A stretch of 64,000 bases of DNA from Clostridiales bacterium (GCA_023145435.1 JAGLDS010000007.1:20731-84730); one strand, 5' to 3'. Positions 53,865 through 64,000 are shown, counted from the first letter of the stretch. Numbers and translations: made by a program. Notes: generated by a model not told the origin, from the sequence alone.

Positions 53865-55669
53865 GTAAATTTATTATTAAAGATGAACTTAAAAAACTAC
53901 CTAAAACACCTGGTGTCTATTTAATGAAAAATAAACGAGACCAGATTATTTATGTGGGAAAAGCAATTAATTTGCAAAATAGAGTTTCACAATATTTTAA
54001 TAGTATTCCTAAATACAAGAGGCAACAAAACTTAGTAGCTTTGATTACATCATTTGAATATATTGTAGCTAATTCAGAACGTGATGCTTTTATAATTGAA
54101 TGTAATTTAATAAAAAGTCATATGCCAAAATATAATGTTTTATTAAAAGATGATAAAACATATCCATACTTAAAAATAAATATTAATGAGCAATTTCCTA
54201 GAATACAGATTGTTAGAAAAATAAAAAAAGATGGTGCGAAATATTTTGGCCCATATCCACAGAGAACACCTCTAAGAGAAATACTTAGTTTATTACAAAG
54301 TGTTTTTAAAATTCGTAACTGTAATAAAAAAGATTTTAATAAGAAAACAAGACCTTGTCTTAATTATCACATTAAGCGGTGTGTAGGGCCTTGTGCTTAT
54401 ATAGTTGATGAAGCATTATACATGGAAAATGTAAAAGCTTTAATTAATTTACTTGAAGGTAACAATGATACACTTTTAGAACAATACAAAGAAAAAATGG
54501 TTATTTCTTCAAAGAAACAAGAATTTGAAAAAGCAGCTCATTATAGAGATAGAATAGCTATACTACGAAAAATATCAGATGTATATATGATTAAACCAAA
54601 TCTTAAGGATACAGATGTTTTAGCAGGGATTATAAAAGATGGATATGGGTTATGTGTTATTCTTAAAGTGCGAGAAAGTCAGATTATTGACAAAAAGCAA
54701 TTTGAATTTACTAATGTAGAAGATTTGACATCATCGTTATTAACATCAGAGTTCATAAGACAATACTATCAAGATATATCAAAAGTACCAAAACAAATTA
54801 TGGTATATAATGACATAAAAGATAGAGTATGGTTAACAGATTGGTTGTCTGTTTTGAAAAAAAGCAAAGTAACACTTTTAAACCCAAAAAGAGGGGGAAA
54901 TAAAAAACTTACAGATACAGCTTTTAACACAGCTAAACAAGAACTAAATGCTTATGTTGAAAGACAAAATGAAACATATCTAAATTTAGTAGAATTGGCA
55001 AAATTACTTAAATTAGAAGAAGTACCTTTGAACATTGAAGCTTATGATATATCTAACTTTAGTGGCAAGGAGACAGTTGGTTCAATGGTTATTTTTAAAA
55101 ACGGGAAACCAAAAAAATCAGGTTATCGTAAGTTTGAAATAAAAGAAAATGTAAAAAGCGATGATATTAAAGCATTAAAAGAAGTACTAAGTAGAAGGAT
55201 TAAACGTTTTAATGATAAAAACTTTGCTAATGTTCCTAATTTAATTTTAATTGATGGAGGAACTAACCAGACCAATGCTATTAGCGAACTACTACTAGAC
55301 AATGATATTGATATTCCAGTTTGCGGAATGGTAAAAGATAACAAACATCGTACTCGTGGTTTAATATATCATCGTAAAGAATATCCATTAGCAGATGATT
55401 TACAACTATTTAGATTTATTTCATTTATACAAGATGAAGCCCATCGATTTGCAATTGAATTTAATCGAAGCAAACGAAATAAAAAACAGATAACGTCAGC
55501 CATTGATGGAATAAAAGGAATTGGAGAAAAAAGAAAACAATTACTAATTAAAGAATTTGGATCAGTAAGAGAAATAAAAGGCGCAGGAATTGATCAAATA
55601 AAAAATGTTAAGGGAATAAGCGAAAATCTTGCGGTGAACGTGTTTACTTATTTTCATGGAAAGGACTAA
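53861..55669 (+). CDS. uvrC: Excinuclease ABC subunit C
   Basis: 602 residues from the ATG at 53861, which overlaps rimI as ATGA. The GIY-YIG nuclease is at 1-90 (PKTPGVYLMKNKRDQIIYVGKA), the UVR helical motif at about 195-230, the RNase-H-like endonuclease from about 380 (IEAYDISNFSGKETVGSMV) and the terminal helix-hairpin-helix pair (GIKGIGEKRKQLLIKEFGS). It makes the dual incision in nucleotide excision repair. Confidence 0.97.
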   Translation: MSKFIIKDELKKLPKTPGVYLMKNKRDQIIYVGKAINLQNRVSQYFNSIPKYKRQQNLVALITSFEYIVANSERDAFIIECNLIKSHMPKYNVLLKDDKTYPYLKININEQFPRIQIVRKIKKDGAKYFGPYPQRTPLREILSLLQSVFKIRNCNKKDFNKKTRPCLNYHIKRCVGPCAYIVDEALYMENVKALINLLEGNNDTLLEQYKEKMVISSKKQEFEKAAHYRDRIAILRKISDVYMIKPNLKDTDVLAGIIKDGYGLCVILKVRESQIIDKKQFEFTNVEDLTSSLLTSEFIRQYYQDISKVPKQIMVYNDIKDRVWLTDWLSVLKKSKVTLLNPKRGGNKKLTDTAFNTAKQELNAYVERQNETYLNLVELAKLLKLEEVPLNIEAYDISNFSGKETVGSMVIFKNGKPKKSGYRKFEIKENVKSDDIKALKEVLSRRIKRFNDKNFANVPNLILIDGGTNQTNAISELLLDNDIDIPVCGMVKDNKHRTRGLIYHRKEYPLADDLQLFRFISFIQDEAHRFAIEFNRSKRNKKQITSAIDGIKGIGEKRKQLLIKEFGSVREIKGAGIDQIKNVKGISENLAVNVFTYFHGKD

Positions 55670-55670
55670 C

Positions 55671-56330
55671 ATGGTAGTATACGCAATTGCTGATTTACAT
55701 CTATCGTTTGGTGTTAATAAACCTATGGACATCTTTGGTGGAAAGTGGATTAACTATGAAGAAAAACTTAAAAAAAATTGGAATGAAAATGTAAAAGAAG
55801 ATGATGTTGTTATTATACCTGGTGATATTTCTTGGGCGACTTATCTTGATCAAGCAGTAGAAGATTTTCAATATATTAATGAATTAGCTGGAAAAAAAAT
55901 AATATTAAAAGGAAATCATGACTATTGGTGGGAAACAGTTAAGAAGATGAACGAATTTTTGGAAAAACATGAATTTTTTACTATTGAATTTTTATATAAT
56001 AATTCAATAGAATTAGAACATTGTATTCTTTGTGGGACTAAAGGATATGGATTTGATGAAAAAGATAAAAAAATTATTAACAGAGAAATTGAGAGATTTA
56101 AATTGTCGTTACAAAGTATAAAAAATCATGATAAAGAGATTATTGCGATTTTTCATTATCCACCTACGCATAGTGAGGAGTTGCTTACGATTATAAAAGA
56201 ACATAACATTAAGAAAGTAATTTATGGACATATTCACGGTGAACAAACTAAAACTATTAAAGATGATGAGATATTTTCCTTGGTGTCTGCTGATTATCTT
56301 CATTTTAAGCCAGTGAAAATATCTAAATAG
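55671..56330 (+). CDS. Calcineurin-like metallophosphoesterase
   Basis: 219 residues from the ATG at 55671 with AAAGGA in front; the in-frame ATG at 55656 overlaps uvrC and lacks a site. Motifs IADLHLSFG, PGDISWAT, LKGNHDYWW and IFHYPP...YGHIHGE are typical of the family. Substrate unknown; UvrC proximity may be only operon sharing. Confidence 0.9.
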   Translation: MVVYAIADLHLSFGVNKPMDIFGGKWINYEEKLKKNWNENVKEDDVVIIPGDISWATYLDQAVEDFQYINELAGKKIILKGNHDYWWETVKKMNEFLEKHEFFTIEFLYNNSIELEHCILCGTKGYGFDEKDKKIINREIERFKLSLQSIKNHDKEIIAIFHYPPTHSEELLTIIKEHNIKKVIYGHIHGEQTKTIKDDEIFSLVSADYLHFKPVKISK

Positions 56331-56350
56331 TATACAGGAGGAATAAACTT

Positions 56351-56656
56351 ATGAAGAAAAAAGTTATAGTGATAAGCATACTACTTATTATGATGGTGTT
56401 AATGCTAAGCGGGTGTGTGCCAGGAGATGGTAAAGCTAATACTGATAATCTAGCTGGCTTTATATGGGGTATATGGCATGGTTGGATTGCTCCTGTATCG
56501 TTAATTATTGGTATCTTTAATAAAAGCATACATATTTATGAATCACTAAATACAGGTTGGTGGTATGACTTTGGATTTTATATTGCCATTATTAGTGGAT
56601 TTGGTGGATTATCTCTATTTAGAAGAAAAAATAGAAGAAGAAATGACAATGATTGA
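56351..56656 (+). CDS. Small lipoprotein with WHGWIAP membrane segment
   Basis: 101 residues. Lipobox LSGC with Cys22. The mature part has GFIWGIWHGWIAPVSLIIGIF and a second hydrophobic segment (FGFYIAIISGFGGLSLF) near 73-89. The terminal RRKNRRRN is cytoplasmic by the positive-inside rule. I know similar unannotated clostridial proteins; the WGxWHG region recalls no catalytic domain. AGGAGGA precedes the ATG. Role unknown. Confidence 0.72.
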   Translation: MKKKVIVISILLIMMVLMLSGCVPGDGKANTDNLAGFIWGIWHGWIAPVSLIIGIFNKSIHIYESLNTGWWYDFGFYIAIISGFGGLSLFRRKNRRRNDND

Positions 56657-56775
56657 AATGATGAATAAATTATAAAAGCAATCAGTAACTTTATAAATAT
56701 TTTTTAGTGTGTATAAACATATGTTTTTGGGTATAAATTATACTAGCTAAGAAAAATCAATAAATATTTTATATT

Positions 56776-56795
56776 TGATATAATTGTGGTATAAT
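56776..56795 (+). promoter_or_regulatory. Two overlapping -10 boxes upstream of tig
   Basis: TGATATAAT (56776-56784) and TATAAT (56790-56795) lie 5 bases apart. Both could serve tig, giving leaders of about 30 to 42 bases with GGAGG. The 176-base gap has nothing else that I recognise. Confidence 0.5.
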
Positions 56796-56832
56796 ACCTT
56801 GGCTATACATAGAAAATGGAGGATTTTGCTTA

Positions 56833-58155
56833 ATGGATGCAAAACTAATAAAACAAGAAGGATATGTCGTTGATTTAGAAATGACATTCACAAATGATGA
56901 ATTTAAAGCTGGAATAGTAAAAGCATATAATAAAACAAAAGGGAAATATACTGTTCAAGGATTTAGAAAAGGTAAAGCCCCACAGGTTATGATCGAAAGA
57001 GCCTATGGTGAGGGAATCTTTTATGAAGAAGCTATTAATATTCTTTATTCCGAAAAGTATGAAGATGCTGTTAAACAACTTGATATTAACCCTGTAGATT
57101 ATCCGTCAATTGATATAAAGAGTATTGGTAAAGACGAGCAATTAGTTATTACTGCTAAAGTAGACGTATATCCAGAAGTTGCTTTAGGAGAATACAAGGG
57201 CGTTGAAGTTGAAAAAGTTTCTGTTAGAATCTCTCAAAAAGATGTACAAGAAGTTTTAGATAAAGAAGCTGAAAAGAATTCAAGAATGGTTTCTATTGAA
57301 GATAGACCTGCTAAAAAAGGTGATATAACTATTATTGATTTTGATGGATTTGTTAACGATGTACCTTTTGAAGGTGGTAAAGGTGAAAACCATGAATTAA
57401 CACTTGGATCTAACCAGTTTATTCCAGGATTTGAAGAACAGATCATTGGGAAAAATGTAGGTGATAAATTTGATGTTAATGTTTCTTTTCCAGAAGAGTA
57501 CCATGCTGAAAATCTAAAAGGCCAAAAAGCCCTTTTTGTTGTAACACTTCATGAAATCAAAACAAAAGAATTACCAGAAATTGATGATGAATTTACAAAA
57601 GACATTAGTGAATTTGATACTTTAGAAGAATATAAAAAAGATATTAAAAAGAACTTAACTAAACAGCTTAAAGAAGATGCTAAAAATAAAGTTACAGATC
57701 AAGCAATACAAAAAGCAACAGATAATGCAAAAGTAGATGTTCCTAATGCGTTAGTAGAAAGAAGAGTTGATTCACTAATGCAAGAATTTGGTTCACGATT
57801 ACAACAGCAAGGAATGGATATTAAGAAATATGCAGAATTAACTGGAATGACTGAAGAACAATTTAGAGAACAATATAAAGAAATTGGTAAATCTCAGGTA
57901 AAAACACAATTAGTTATTGAGGCCATTTCAAAAAAAGAAGACTTTTTAGTAACTGACGAAGAATATGATGCAAAAGTAGCAGAAACAGCAAAAACATACA
58001 ATATGGAATTAGAAGAGTTTACAAAAACACTAAATGATGATTACAAAGAATACTTTAAAGAACAGATTGTTAGTGAAAAAACTGTAGAATATATTTATGA
58101 TAATGCAAAACAAGTTGCGACACCTGCTAAAAAAGAAAGCAAAGATGCAAAATAA
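56833..58155 (+). CDS. tig: Trigger factor
   Basis: 440 residues: ribosome-binding N-domain with the signature [12 protein letters not shown]-type peptidyl-prolyl isomerase domain (about 160-245: [36 protein letters not shown]) and an alpha-helical C-domain. It is the ribosome-bound chaperone. GGAGG precedes the ATG. The gene order tig-clpP-clpX is the usual one. Confidence 0.97.
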   Translation: MDAKLIKQEGYVVDLEMTFTNDEFKAGIVKAYNKTKGKYTVQGFRKGKAPQVMIERAYGEGIFYEEAINILYSEKYEDAVKQLDINPVDYPSIDIKSIGKDEQLVITAKVDVYPEVALGEYKGVEVEKVSVRISQKDVQEVLDKEAEKNSRMVSIEDRPAKKGDITIIDFDGFVNDVPFEGGKGENHELTLGSNQFIPGFEEQIIGKNVGDKFDVNVSFPEEYHAENLKGQKALFVVTLHEIKTKELPEIDDEFTKDISEFDTLEEYKKDIKKNLTKQLKEDAKNKVTDQAIQKATDNAKVDVPNALVERRVDSLMQEFGSRLQQQGMDIKKYAELTGMTEEQFREQYKEIGKSQVKTQLVIEAISKKEDFLVTDEEYDAKVAETAKTYNMELEEFTKTLNDDYKEYFKEQIVSEKTVEYIYDNAKQVATPAKKESKDAK

Positions 58156-58181
58156 TTGCCAATATACAAGGAGGTAACCTT

Positions 58182-58760
58182 ATGAGTTTAGTACCATACG
58201 TCATTGAACAGACTAGCAGAGGAGAGAGATCTTATGATATTTTTTCTAGACTGCTAAAAGATAGAATTATTATGTTGTCAGAAGAAGTAAATGATGTGAC
58301 AGCAAGTTTAATTGTGGCACAGATGTTATTTTTAGAACATGAAGATCCAGAAAAGGATATTAAGTTTTATATCAATAGCCCAGGTGGTTCAATCACTGCG
58401 GGTATGGCTATTTATGATACGATGAATTATGTTAAATGTGATGTATCTACTATTTGTATTGGATTAGCAGCTAGCATGGGAGCATTTTTACTGTCAGCTG
58501 GAGCTAAGGGAAAAAGACTTGCTTTACCAAATAGTGAAATTATGATTCATCAACCATTAGGTGGAACACAAGGTCAAGCAACTGATATTAAAATAAGAAC
58601 AGAATGGTTATTAAAATTAAAAGATAAGTTAAATGGATATTTAGCTGATCATACTGGACAACCTCTTTCAACGATTGAACATGATGTAGAGAGAGACTTT
58701 TTCATGGATACCAAAGAAGCGGTAGCTTACGGTATAATTGATAAAGTTATGGAAAAATAG
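58182..58760 (+). CDS. clpP: ATP-dependent Clp protease proteolytic subunit
   Basis: 192 residues. Catalytic triad by count: S98 in [10 protein letters not shown]123 in MIHQPLGG and D172 in VERDFFMD. The N-terminal [27 protein letters not shown] is the standard start. It forms the tetradecameric chamber with ClpX. AGGAGG precedes the ATG. Confidence 0.98.
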   Translation: MSLVPYVIEQTSRGERSYDIFSRLLKDRIIMLSEEVNDVTASLIVAQMLFLEHEDPEKDIKFYINSPGGSITAGMAIYDTMNYVKCDVSTICIGLAASMGAFLLSAGAKGKRLALPNSEIMIHQPLGGTQGQATDIKIRTEWLLKLKDKLNGYLADHTGQPLSTIEHDVERDFFMDTKEAVAYGIIDKVMEK

Positions 58761-58772
58761 ATAAGGTGAAAA

Positions 58773-60038
58773 ATGGCGAACATAAAAGACGACAATAAAA
58801 AAGTGAAATGTTCTTTTTGCGGTAAGACTCAAGATCAGGTTGGTAGGTTAATAGCAGGACCTTCTGTATATATTTGTGATGAATGTATTGAGTTGTGTGC
58901 TGAAATTTTAGATGAAGAATTTGTTGATTCTGAAGATGATAATGAATTACAACCTTTTAAGAGTTATACACCAGCAGAAATAAAAGAAAAACTAGATGAA
59001 TATGTCATTGGTCAAGATGCTGCAAAAAAAGCTATGGCTGTTGCGGTTTATAATCATTATAAGAGAATTAATCACAGTAGTGAAGATGATGAGGTTGAAC
59101 TAGTAAAAAGCAATATCTTAATACTAGGACCAACTGGAACTGGTAAAACATATACAGCACAAATATTAGCAAAAATATTAAATGTTCCTTTTGCCATTGC
59201 AGATGCAACTTCATTAACAGAAGCTGGTTATGTAGGGGAAGATGTAGAAAATATTTTGCTTAGATTGATTCAATCAGCTGACTATGATGTTGACAAAGCA
59301 GAACGCGGTATTATATATATTGATGAAATTGATAAAATTTCTAAAAGAAGTGATAATCCTTCAATAACAAGAGATGTTTCAGGTGAAGGGGTGCAACAAG
59401 CATTATTAAAAATTTTAGAAGGTACTGTTGCAAGCGTTCCTCCTCAAGGTGGTAGAAAACACCCTAACCAAGAATATATTAAGATAGATACTACAAATAT
59501 TTTATTCATATGTGGTGGAGCTTTCCAAGGTATGGAAGAAATAATCCAAAACCGTATTGGTAAAAGTGCCATTGGATTTGGTAGCGAAAATTTATCAAAA
59601 AAAACCAAGGAACGTTCCGAATTACTAAAATTAATTGAACCAGAAGATTTATTAAAATTTGGATTAATTCCTGAGTTTATTGGACGTGTTCCTGTTATTG
59701 TTTCACTAAGTGCTTTATCAGAAGAAGCACTGATTAGAATTTTAAGTGAACCAAAAAATGCTTTAGTAAAGCAATATAAGAAATTATTCCACTTAGACGA
59801 TTGTCAATTAGAGTTTGATGATAAAGCTTTAGTAGCAATTGCAAATCAAGCAATTACTAAACAAACTGGAGCTAGAGGGCTACGTGGTATTATTGAGAAA
59901 GTCTTGATTGATACAATGTTTGAACTACCTTCTAATAAAGACATAAAAAAAGTTATAGTAGATGAAGCAACTGTGTTAAATGGAGCAAAACCAAAAATTA
60001 TTCTCCATAAAAAGAAAAAACAAGAAAAAATATCTTAA
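58773..60038 (+). CDS. clpX: ATP-dependent Clp protease ATP-binding subunit ClpX
   Basis: 421 residues. A four-cysteine zinc finger at C13, C16, C35 and C38, an AAA+ core with [16 protein letters not shown], the RKHPNQEYI pore region and the sensor-2 arginine in TGARGLRGI. Unfoldase for ClpP. AAGGTG precedes the ATG. A terminator follows 5 bases downstream. Confidence 0.98.
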   Translation: MANIKDDNKKVKCSFCGKTQDQVGRLIAGPSVYICDECIELCAEILDEEFVDSEDDNELQPFKSYTPAEIKEKLDEYVIGQDAAKKAMAVAVYNHYKRINHSSEDDEVELVKSNILILGPTGTGKTYTAQILAKILNVPFAIADATSLTEAGYVGEDVENILLRLIQSADYDVDKAERGIIYIDEIDKISKRSDNPSITRDVSGEGVQQALLKILEGTVASVPPQGGRKHPNQEYIKIDTTNILFICGGAFQGMEEIIQNRIGKSAIGFGSENLSKKTKERSELLKLIEPEDLLKFGLIPEFIGRVPVIVSLSALSEEALIRILSEPKNALVKQYKKLFHLDDCQLEFDDKALVAIANQAITKQTGARGLRGIIEKVLIDTMFELPSNKDIKKVIVDEATVLNGAKPKIILHKKKKQEKIS

Positions 60039-60043
60039 CAATT

Positions 60044-60070
60044 ATCCCATCTGAAAAGGTGGGATTTTTA
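60044..60070 (+). terminator. Terminator after clpX
   Basis: ATCCCATCT (60044-60052) pairs with AGGTGGGAT (60057-60065), one G-T pair, and is followed by TTTTTA. Confidence 0.9.
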
Positions 60071-60139
60071 TATTAATGAATAAACAAAAAACATTAAATG
60101 TGGTAAAATATTTTTAAAAGCAATTAAGGTGAGAATATT

Positions 60140-60937
60140 ATGAATATCGTTCAATCAATCATATTAGGAATAATACAAGGGTTAACAGAGTTTTTACCAG
60201 TTAGCTCATCTGGTCATTTAGTGTTACTACAACGGCTATTTGGAATTTCTGAATCAACTTTACTATTTAATATTGCTGTTCATTTTGCAACATTAATTTC
60301 AGTAATTATTGTTTTTTGGAGTGAGATAGTCAAAATTATTAAAAAACCGATTTGTAAAATGTCAGGGTTAATATTTATTTCCATGGTTCCCGCTGTTATA
60401 GTTGGTATTTTATTTAAAGATTTTTTTGAAAATTTAAATAATTCAGGAATTTCACTTGGAATTGGGTTTTTTATTACAGGGATTGTTTTACTAATTACAT
60501 CAAAAATAAAAATTGGGAAAAGCGATATTACAAACATGAAATGGTATGATGCATTATTGATTGGTTTAGCACAAGCTATTGCCATCATACCTGGAATTTC
60601 TCGTTCTGGTATGACCATGGCCACCTCATTAAGTAGAAAACTAAAAAAAGAATTAGCAATTAAATTTGCATTCTTAATGTCTATTCCGGTTATTGCAGGT
60701 GGGTTTATATTAGAGCTATATGATGTATATAAAGAGGGAATTGGTTCAATCGAAATATTACCTATTGTTATTGGTATGGTTTTTGCTGGTCTATTTGGAT
60801 TTTTTGCGATTCAATTATTTGTTAAATTAGTTATGAAAGGGAAATTACATTACTTTGCTTATTATGTTTTTGCCTTATCGCTATTTGTATTTATTGACCA
60901 GTTATTTATTGGCCATTTCTTTGAAAGGATTTTTTAG
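60140..60937 (+). CDS. uppP: Undecaprenyl-diphosphatase
   Basis: 265 residues, BacA family. Two signature motifs: GLTEFLPVSSSGHL near residues 14-27 and IPGISRSGMTMA near 153-164. About eight membrane helices. It recycles undecaprenyl diphosphate for peptidoglycan and other polymers, which also feeds the surface glycan genes here. AAGGTGAG precedes the ATG. It abuts tsaD. Confidence 0.97.
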   Translation: MNIVQSIILGIIQGLTEFLPVSSSGHLVLLQRLFGISESTLLFNIAVHFATLISVIIVFWSEIVKIIKKPICKMSGLIFISMVPAVIVGILFKDFFENLNNSGISLGIGFFITGIVLLITSKIKIGKSDITNMKWYDALLIGLAQAIAIIPGISRSGMTMATSLSRKLKKELAIKFAFLMSIPVIAGGFILELYDVYKEGIGSIEILPIVIGMVFAGLFGFFAIQLFVKLVMKGKLHYFAYYVFALSLFVFIDQLFIGHFFERIF

Positions 60938-61936
60938 ATGAGTGTAAATATTCTTGCCATTGAAAGCAGTTGTGATGAAACAGCTTGCGCTATAATACAA
61001 GATGGCAGAAAAGAACTTGTAAATATTATTGCTTCACAAGCTGAGCTGTTTAGTAAGTATGGTGGAGTTGTTCCTGAGATTGCTTCTAGAAAACATGTGG
61101 AATTAATTATTCCTGTTATAAATGAAGCAATTACTAAAGCTAATTGTAATATTGATGCAATTGCTGTTACCAAAGGGCCAGGGTTAGTAGGCGCTTTACT
61201 AGTTGGTATCCAAGCTGCCAAAGGATTAGCTTATGCACTTAAGAAGCCACTTATTGGGGTAAATCATTTGCATGGTCATATCGCTGCTAACTTTATTGGA
61301 AACAAAACAATTAAACCACCATTTATTTGTTTATTAGTATCAGGAGGACATTCACATGTGCTTCATGTTTTGGATTATAATACAATTATTACTTTAGGTA
61401 GAACAAGAGATGATGCAGCAGGAGAAGCTTTTGATAAAATTGCTAGAGCTATTGGGCTTGGTTATCCTGGTGGACCTAAAGTTGATGAAATGGCTAAAAA
61501 GGGGAATCCATTGGCTATTAATTTTCCTAGAAGTAAATTTAAGGATAACCCATATGATTTTAGTTTTTCAGGATTAAAGACATCAGTGTTAAACTTTGTA
61601 AATCAACGAGTACAAAAAAACGAATCTATTGTAGTTGAGGATGTATGCGCTTCTTTTCAAAAGGCTGTAAGTGACGTGTTAATTAAAAATACTTTATTAG
61701 CAGCAAAGACCACAAATTTAGACACAATAGTCTTAGCAGGTGGTGTTGCTGCAAATACATATTTACGAAGTGAAATGAATAAAGCATGTGAAAAAGAAGG
61801 GTTAAATGTCCATTATCCACCGATTAAGTATTGTACTGATAATGCGGCAATGATTGGTTCTTTTGCTTATTACCAGTATATAAATAGTGATTTTTCAGAC
61901 ATGTCATTAAATGCACAACCTTCATTGAAACTGTAA
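60938..61936 (+). CDS. tsaD: tRNA N6-threonylcarbamoyladenosine transferase TsaD
   Basis: 332 residues. ASKHA fold with [11 protein letters not shown] at the start, the metal-binding HLHGH (NHLHGHIAA), [19 protein letters not shown] and [11 protein letters not shown]. It is the catalytic subunit of t6A synthesis. It begins directly after the uppP stop with AAGGA at suitable spacing. A tsaE-tsaB pair lies 8 kb upstream. Confidence 0.97.
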   Translation: MSVNILAIESSCDETACAIIQDGRKELVNIIASQAELFSKYGGVVPEIASRKHVELIIPVINEAITKANCNIDAIAVTKGPGLVGALLVGIQAAKGLAYALKKPLIGVNHLHGHIAANFIGNKTIKPPFICLLVSGGHSHVLHVLDYNTIITLGRTRDDAAGEAFDKIARAIGLGYPGGPKVDEMAKKGNPLAINFPRSKFKDNPYDFSFSGLKTSVLNFVNQRVQKNESIVVEDVCASFQKAVSDVLIKNTLLAAKTTNLDTIVLAGGVAANTYLRSEMNKACEKEGLNVHYPPIKYCTDNAAMIGSFAYYQYINSDFSDMSLNAQPSLKL

Positions 61937-61948
61937 AAGAGGTGAAAG

Positions 61949-62773
61949 ATGATTGATTTACATGTTCATACTACGGCCAGTGATGGTAGTTTATCGCCTG
62001 CTTTGGTTGTTAAAGAAGCCGCTAGATTAGGAATCACACATTTAGGGATTGCAGATCATGATACAGTTAATGGTATTAAAGAAGCATTAGATGCTGGAAA
62101 ACTATATGGCGTAAATATAATACCTGCTGTTGAATTAGGGACAGATTATGAGGGGATGGAAACCCATATTCTTGGTTATTTTAGACCTGATAATTATATG
62201 AATATTAATCACTATTTTAAATGGATTTTACAAAAACGATTTTATCGTAATGAACAGATGATTAAGAATTTACAAAATGCTGGATTTTCAATAACCATCG
62301 AAGAGGTTATGAAAAAAGCAAATAAAGGAACACCAGGGAGACCTCATATTGCTAAAATACTTATTGAAAAAGGGTATTGTAATGATATAAACGATGCTTT
62401 TAATAAAATCCTTTTAAGGGAGGATATTTATATAAAAAGAGAAAAAACTTCACCTAAAAGTGCCATTAAAGAAATACTAAAAGCAGGAGGAATTCCAGTG
62501 GTAGCCCATCCTGTTTATTTAGAAGAAAGTAATTTGTTTGAAAAAACTATATCGTTATTTTTGACATATGGTTTAAAAGGAATAGAAGTTTATCACTGTG
62601 ATCATAAAGTTTACCATGAAAAGAAATATGCAAAAGTAGCTAAAAAATATAAATTATTAATGACTGGTGGGTCTGATTTTCATGGAGAAAACAAAGAAGG
62701 TGTAGAATTAGGTAGTGTAAATGTACCCGATGAATTAGTAATAGAACTATTAAAAGAATTAAAAGGACAATGA
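61949..62773 (+). CDS. PHP-domain phosphoesterase (TrpH/RNase AM-like)
   Basis: 274 residues. DLHVHTTASDGSL, GIADHDTVNGI, PAVELGTDYEGMETHILGY and GGSDFHGENKEGVELG are PHP motifs in the order of the TrpH/YciV type. E. coli RNase AM acts as 5'-3' exonuclease; activity here is inferred. AAGAGGTG precedes the ATG. It precedes the FUSC gene by one base. Confidence 0.9.
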   Translation: MIDLHVHTTASDGSLSPALVVKEAARLGITHLGIADHDTVNGIKEALDAGKLYGVNIIPAVELGTDYEGMETHILGYFRPDNYMNINHYFKWILQKRFYRNEQMIKNLQNAGFSITIEEVMKKANKGTPGRPHIAKILIEKGYCNDINDAFNKILLREDIYIKREKTSPKSAIKEILKAGGIPVVAHPVYLEESNLFEKTISLFLTYGLKGIEVYHCDHKVYHEKKYAKVAKKYKLLMTGGSDFHGENKEGVELGSVNVPDELVIELLKELKGQ

Positions 62774-62774
62774 A

Positions 62775-63767
62775 ATGATGAAAAAAACATTTTCCAAATT
62801 ATGGTTAAATAGAGAAGCTAGATTATTTGACTCCCATTTGTATATACTAAAAGGGTTTTTAGGAGTACTCATAGGATATGTGCTTTTTGAAACCCATTCG
62901 TTCATTGGTAGAGATATGATTTCGCTACTTTTTGGTATGATGTTAGCATTAGAACCGGTTAATACAACAGGGATAAAAAGCGGAGTAACCCAGATAAAAG
63001 CATCATTAGTTGGAGGTGTTTGTACAGCATTAATTGTTGGAATTTTTGGGATTAATTTTATTACAGTACCAATTGCCATGGCATTAACGATGTATGTGTC
63101 ACTACTAATTGATTGGAAAAGTATTTTACCAGTAGCTATGTTTACTTCAATTTACATGACACAGGTAATACAATATACAGCTATAGGTAGTCCAAGTATG
63201 TTAATTACATTACAACTTAGGTTTTTATCCCTAGGTGCAGGAGTTATTATTGCTATTGTTTTAAATTATATATTTTCACTACTGTTCTATAAATCTATGA
63301 TAAGAAAGCGAATAATCTTTCTATTTGAACAAACCTCTTTATTAATAGGTCGATATATTATGCATATGAGAAATCATGATGTTGTACAATTAAAAATATT
63401 AAAAAGAGAGATGCCATTAATTTTTGGTGATATTGATTATGTTTTTGGGCATATTACAGATTTGAAAAGTGAAAAGAAAAAAAGACAAGATATTGCAGTC
63501 TTTTCAAATGTTATATTAGAAATAAGGGATTTAAATCATTATCATCTTGATTTAGTTATGAGTTCACTTGAAGAAAAAGATTTAAAAGTGGTTAATGATA
63601 TGGTTATTGTTAAAGAAGAGGTAGATAGAATTTCAAAATTACTTGATAAAAAAGAAGTCTTTAATGAAAAAGATGTTTGTAAATTGATCAAGCATGAAAC
63701 TGTTCATAAAATGGGTGATTCATTATCAAAAATATATTATCAGCTTTTGTTGTTAAAAAAATATTAA
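62775..63767 (+). CDS. FUSC/aromatic acid exporter family membrane protein
   Basis: 330 residues. Six N-terminal membrane helices (about 20-175, e.g. IGRDMISLLFGMMLALEPVNTTGIKSG) and a helical cytoplasmic C-terminal half with charged coiled coil (DLKSEKKKRQ). This is the ArAE/FUSC-like half-size layout. Export substrate unknown. AAAGGA lies before ATGATG at 62775. The downstream 233 bases have no gene. Confidence 0.8.
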   Translation: MMKKTFSKLWLNREARLFDSHLYILKGFLGVLIGYVLFETHSFIGRDMISLLFGMMLALEPVNTTGIKSGVTQIKASLVGGVCTALIVGIFGINFITVPIAMALTMYVSLLIDWKSILPVAMFTSIYMTQVIQYTAIGSPSMLITLQLRFLSLGAGVIIAIVLNYIFSLLFYKSMIRKRIIFLFEQTSLLIGRYIMHMRNHDVVQLKILKREMPLIFGDIDYVFGHITDLKSEKKKRQDIAVFSNVILEIRDLNHYHLDLVMSSLEEKDLKVVNDMVIVKEEVDRISKLLDKKEVFNEKDVCKLIKHETVHKMGDSLSKIYYQLLLLKKY

Positions 63768-64000
63768 AGGGATAAAAAAATACTAAAAATTTACTTAAGT
63801 TTTTACAAATTACAGTAAAAAGCCAATAGTTTTCTACTTTAATTAAATTATATTAAAATTAAAAGGTTATTTCTTTATTTTTAGACAGAAAACAAGCAAA
63901 ACGAGGGCATAGCCACAAGAAATATATGTTTTGTGGATAAGTTTATAGTTTTTGGATAAATTCAAAAAAATTATGATGTAAAGCACTTTTGAAAATGTCC
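63768..64000. other. AT-rich intergenic end of window with DnaA-type boxes
   Basis: No open frame of note. It holds a perfect DnaA box on the minus strand (TTATCCACA as TGTGGATAA at 63932-63940) and a one-mismatch copy TTTGGATAA at 63951-63959, in the same direction 19 bases apart, in strongly AT-rich sequence. This may be the edge of a replication origin or only a DnaA regulatory site. Confidence 0.35.

Noticed and set aside
56351..56656. YidC-like insertase for the WHGWIAP lipoprotein
   Set aside because: It is 101 residues and lacks the five-helix core and hydrophilic-groove arginine of YidC.
1..64000. CRISPR array, IS element, prophage or tRNA gene
   Set aside because: No regularly spaced repeats, transposase or integrase motifs, or cloverleaf sequences were found on either strand.

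Overview
The window comes from the chromosome of a low-G+C (about 30% by eye), anaerobe-type Firmicute, most likely a member of the Clostridia. The signs are a clostridial 2[4Fe-4S] ferredoxin, a T-box leader on cysS, Firmicute-type 6S RNA, the decarboxylase-tmk-darA-holB-ricT order shared with Bacillus, DUF5702/TadE-type proteins, DUF6062 and a DUF4080 radical SAM protein. UGA is used as a stop codon, so this is not a Mollicute with code 4. Coding density is high. There are no IS elements, prophage, CRISPR array, tRNA or rRNA gene. I did not find a clear-cut new defence or mobile system.

Layout. 1-4900: surface polysaccharide genes (a GT4 glycosyltransferase cut by the window edge, a UDP-HexNAc/hexose dehydrogenase, an asparagine-synthase-like amidotransferase). 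4936-19843: a long rightward housekeeping run: nuclease-helicase fusion, nnr, alr, a surface coiled-coil protein, Fe-ADH, folP, birA, an Asn-rich protein, coaX, an Orn/Lys/Arg decarboxylase, tmk, c-di-AMP receptor darA, holB, ricT. 19936-23269: ferredoxin, RsmC-like methyltransferase, an NTPase-Asp23 fusion, DUF6062 and ogg. 23391-26850: 6S RNA, then (leftward) T-box-cysS and a nitrilase-GDPD fusion. 26848-29933: a leftward pair of putative glycan enzymes.

30007-39355: a rightward accessory stretch with a radical SAM protein, three TadE/TadG-type envelope proteins, then GtrA, a heparinase-like protein, an anchored protein and a Gpi18-like GT-C enzyme. 39434-43186: leftward secreted 5'-nucleotidase with LysM, PHP phosphatase and a URO-D family protein. 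43261-48173: a PMT-family O-mannosyltransferase and two tandem paralogous binding-protein-like lipoproteins. 48178-50062: the nucleotide sanitation enzymes Dgt and YfbR-like, divergent. 50242-63767: rplM-rpsI, amidohydrolase, tsaE-tsaB-rimI-uvrC-phosphoesterase, tig-clpP-clpX, uppP-tsaD-PHP-FUSC. The last 230 bases carry a perfect DnaA box and a near match.

How the genes fit together. Cell-envelope and glycan functions recur: polysaccharide with possible uronamide, lipid-linked mannose/GtrA/PMT-type glycosylation, TadE-like surface proteins and sugar-type binding lipoproteins. They alternate with conserved translation, t6A, proteolysis and replication genes. The observations most worth checking are a GtrA gene that seems to start at ATT, two genes whose promoters place the transcription start on the start codon, two unusual domain fusions (nitrilase-GDPD and P-loop NTPase-Asp23), and an orphan TadE/DUF5702/TadE trio. 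Start codons were re-chosen where a Shine-Dalgarno sequence or ATGA overlap favoured an internal ATG.
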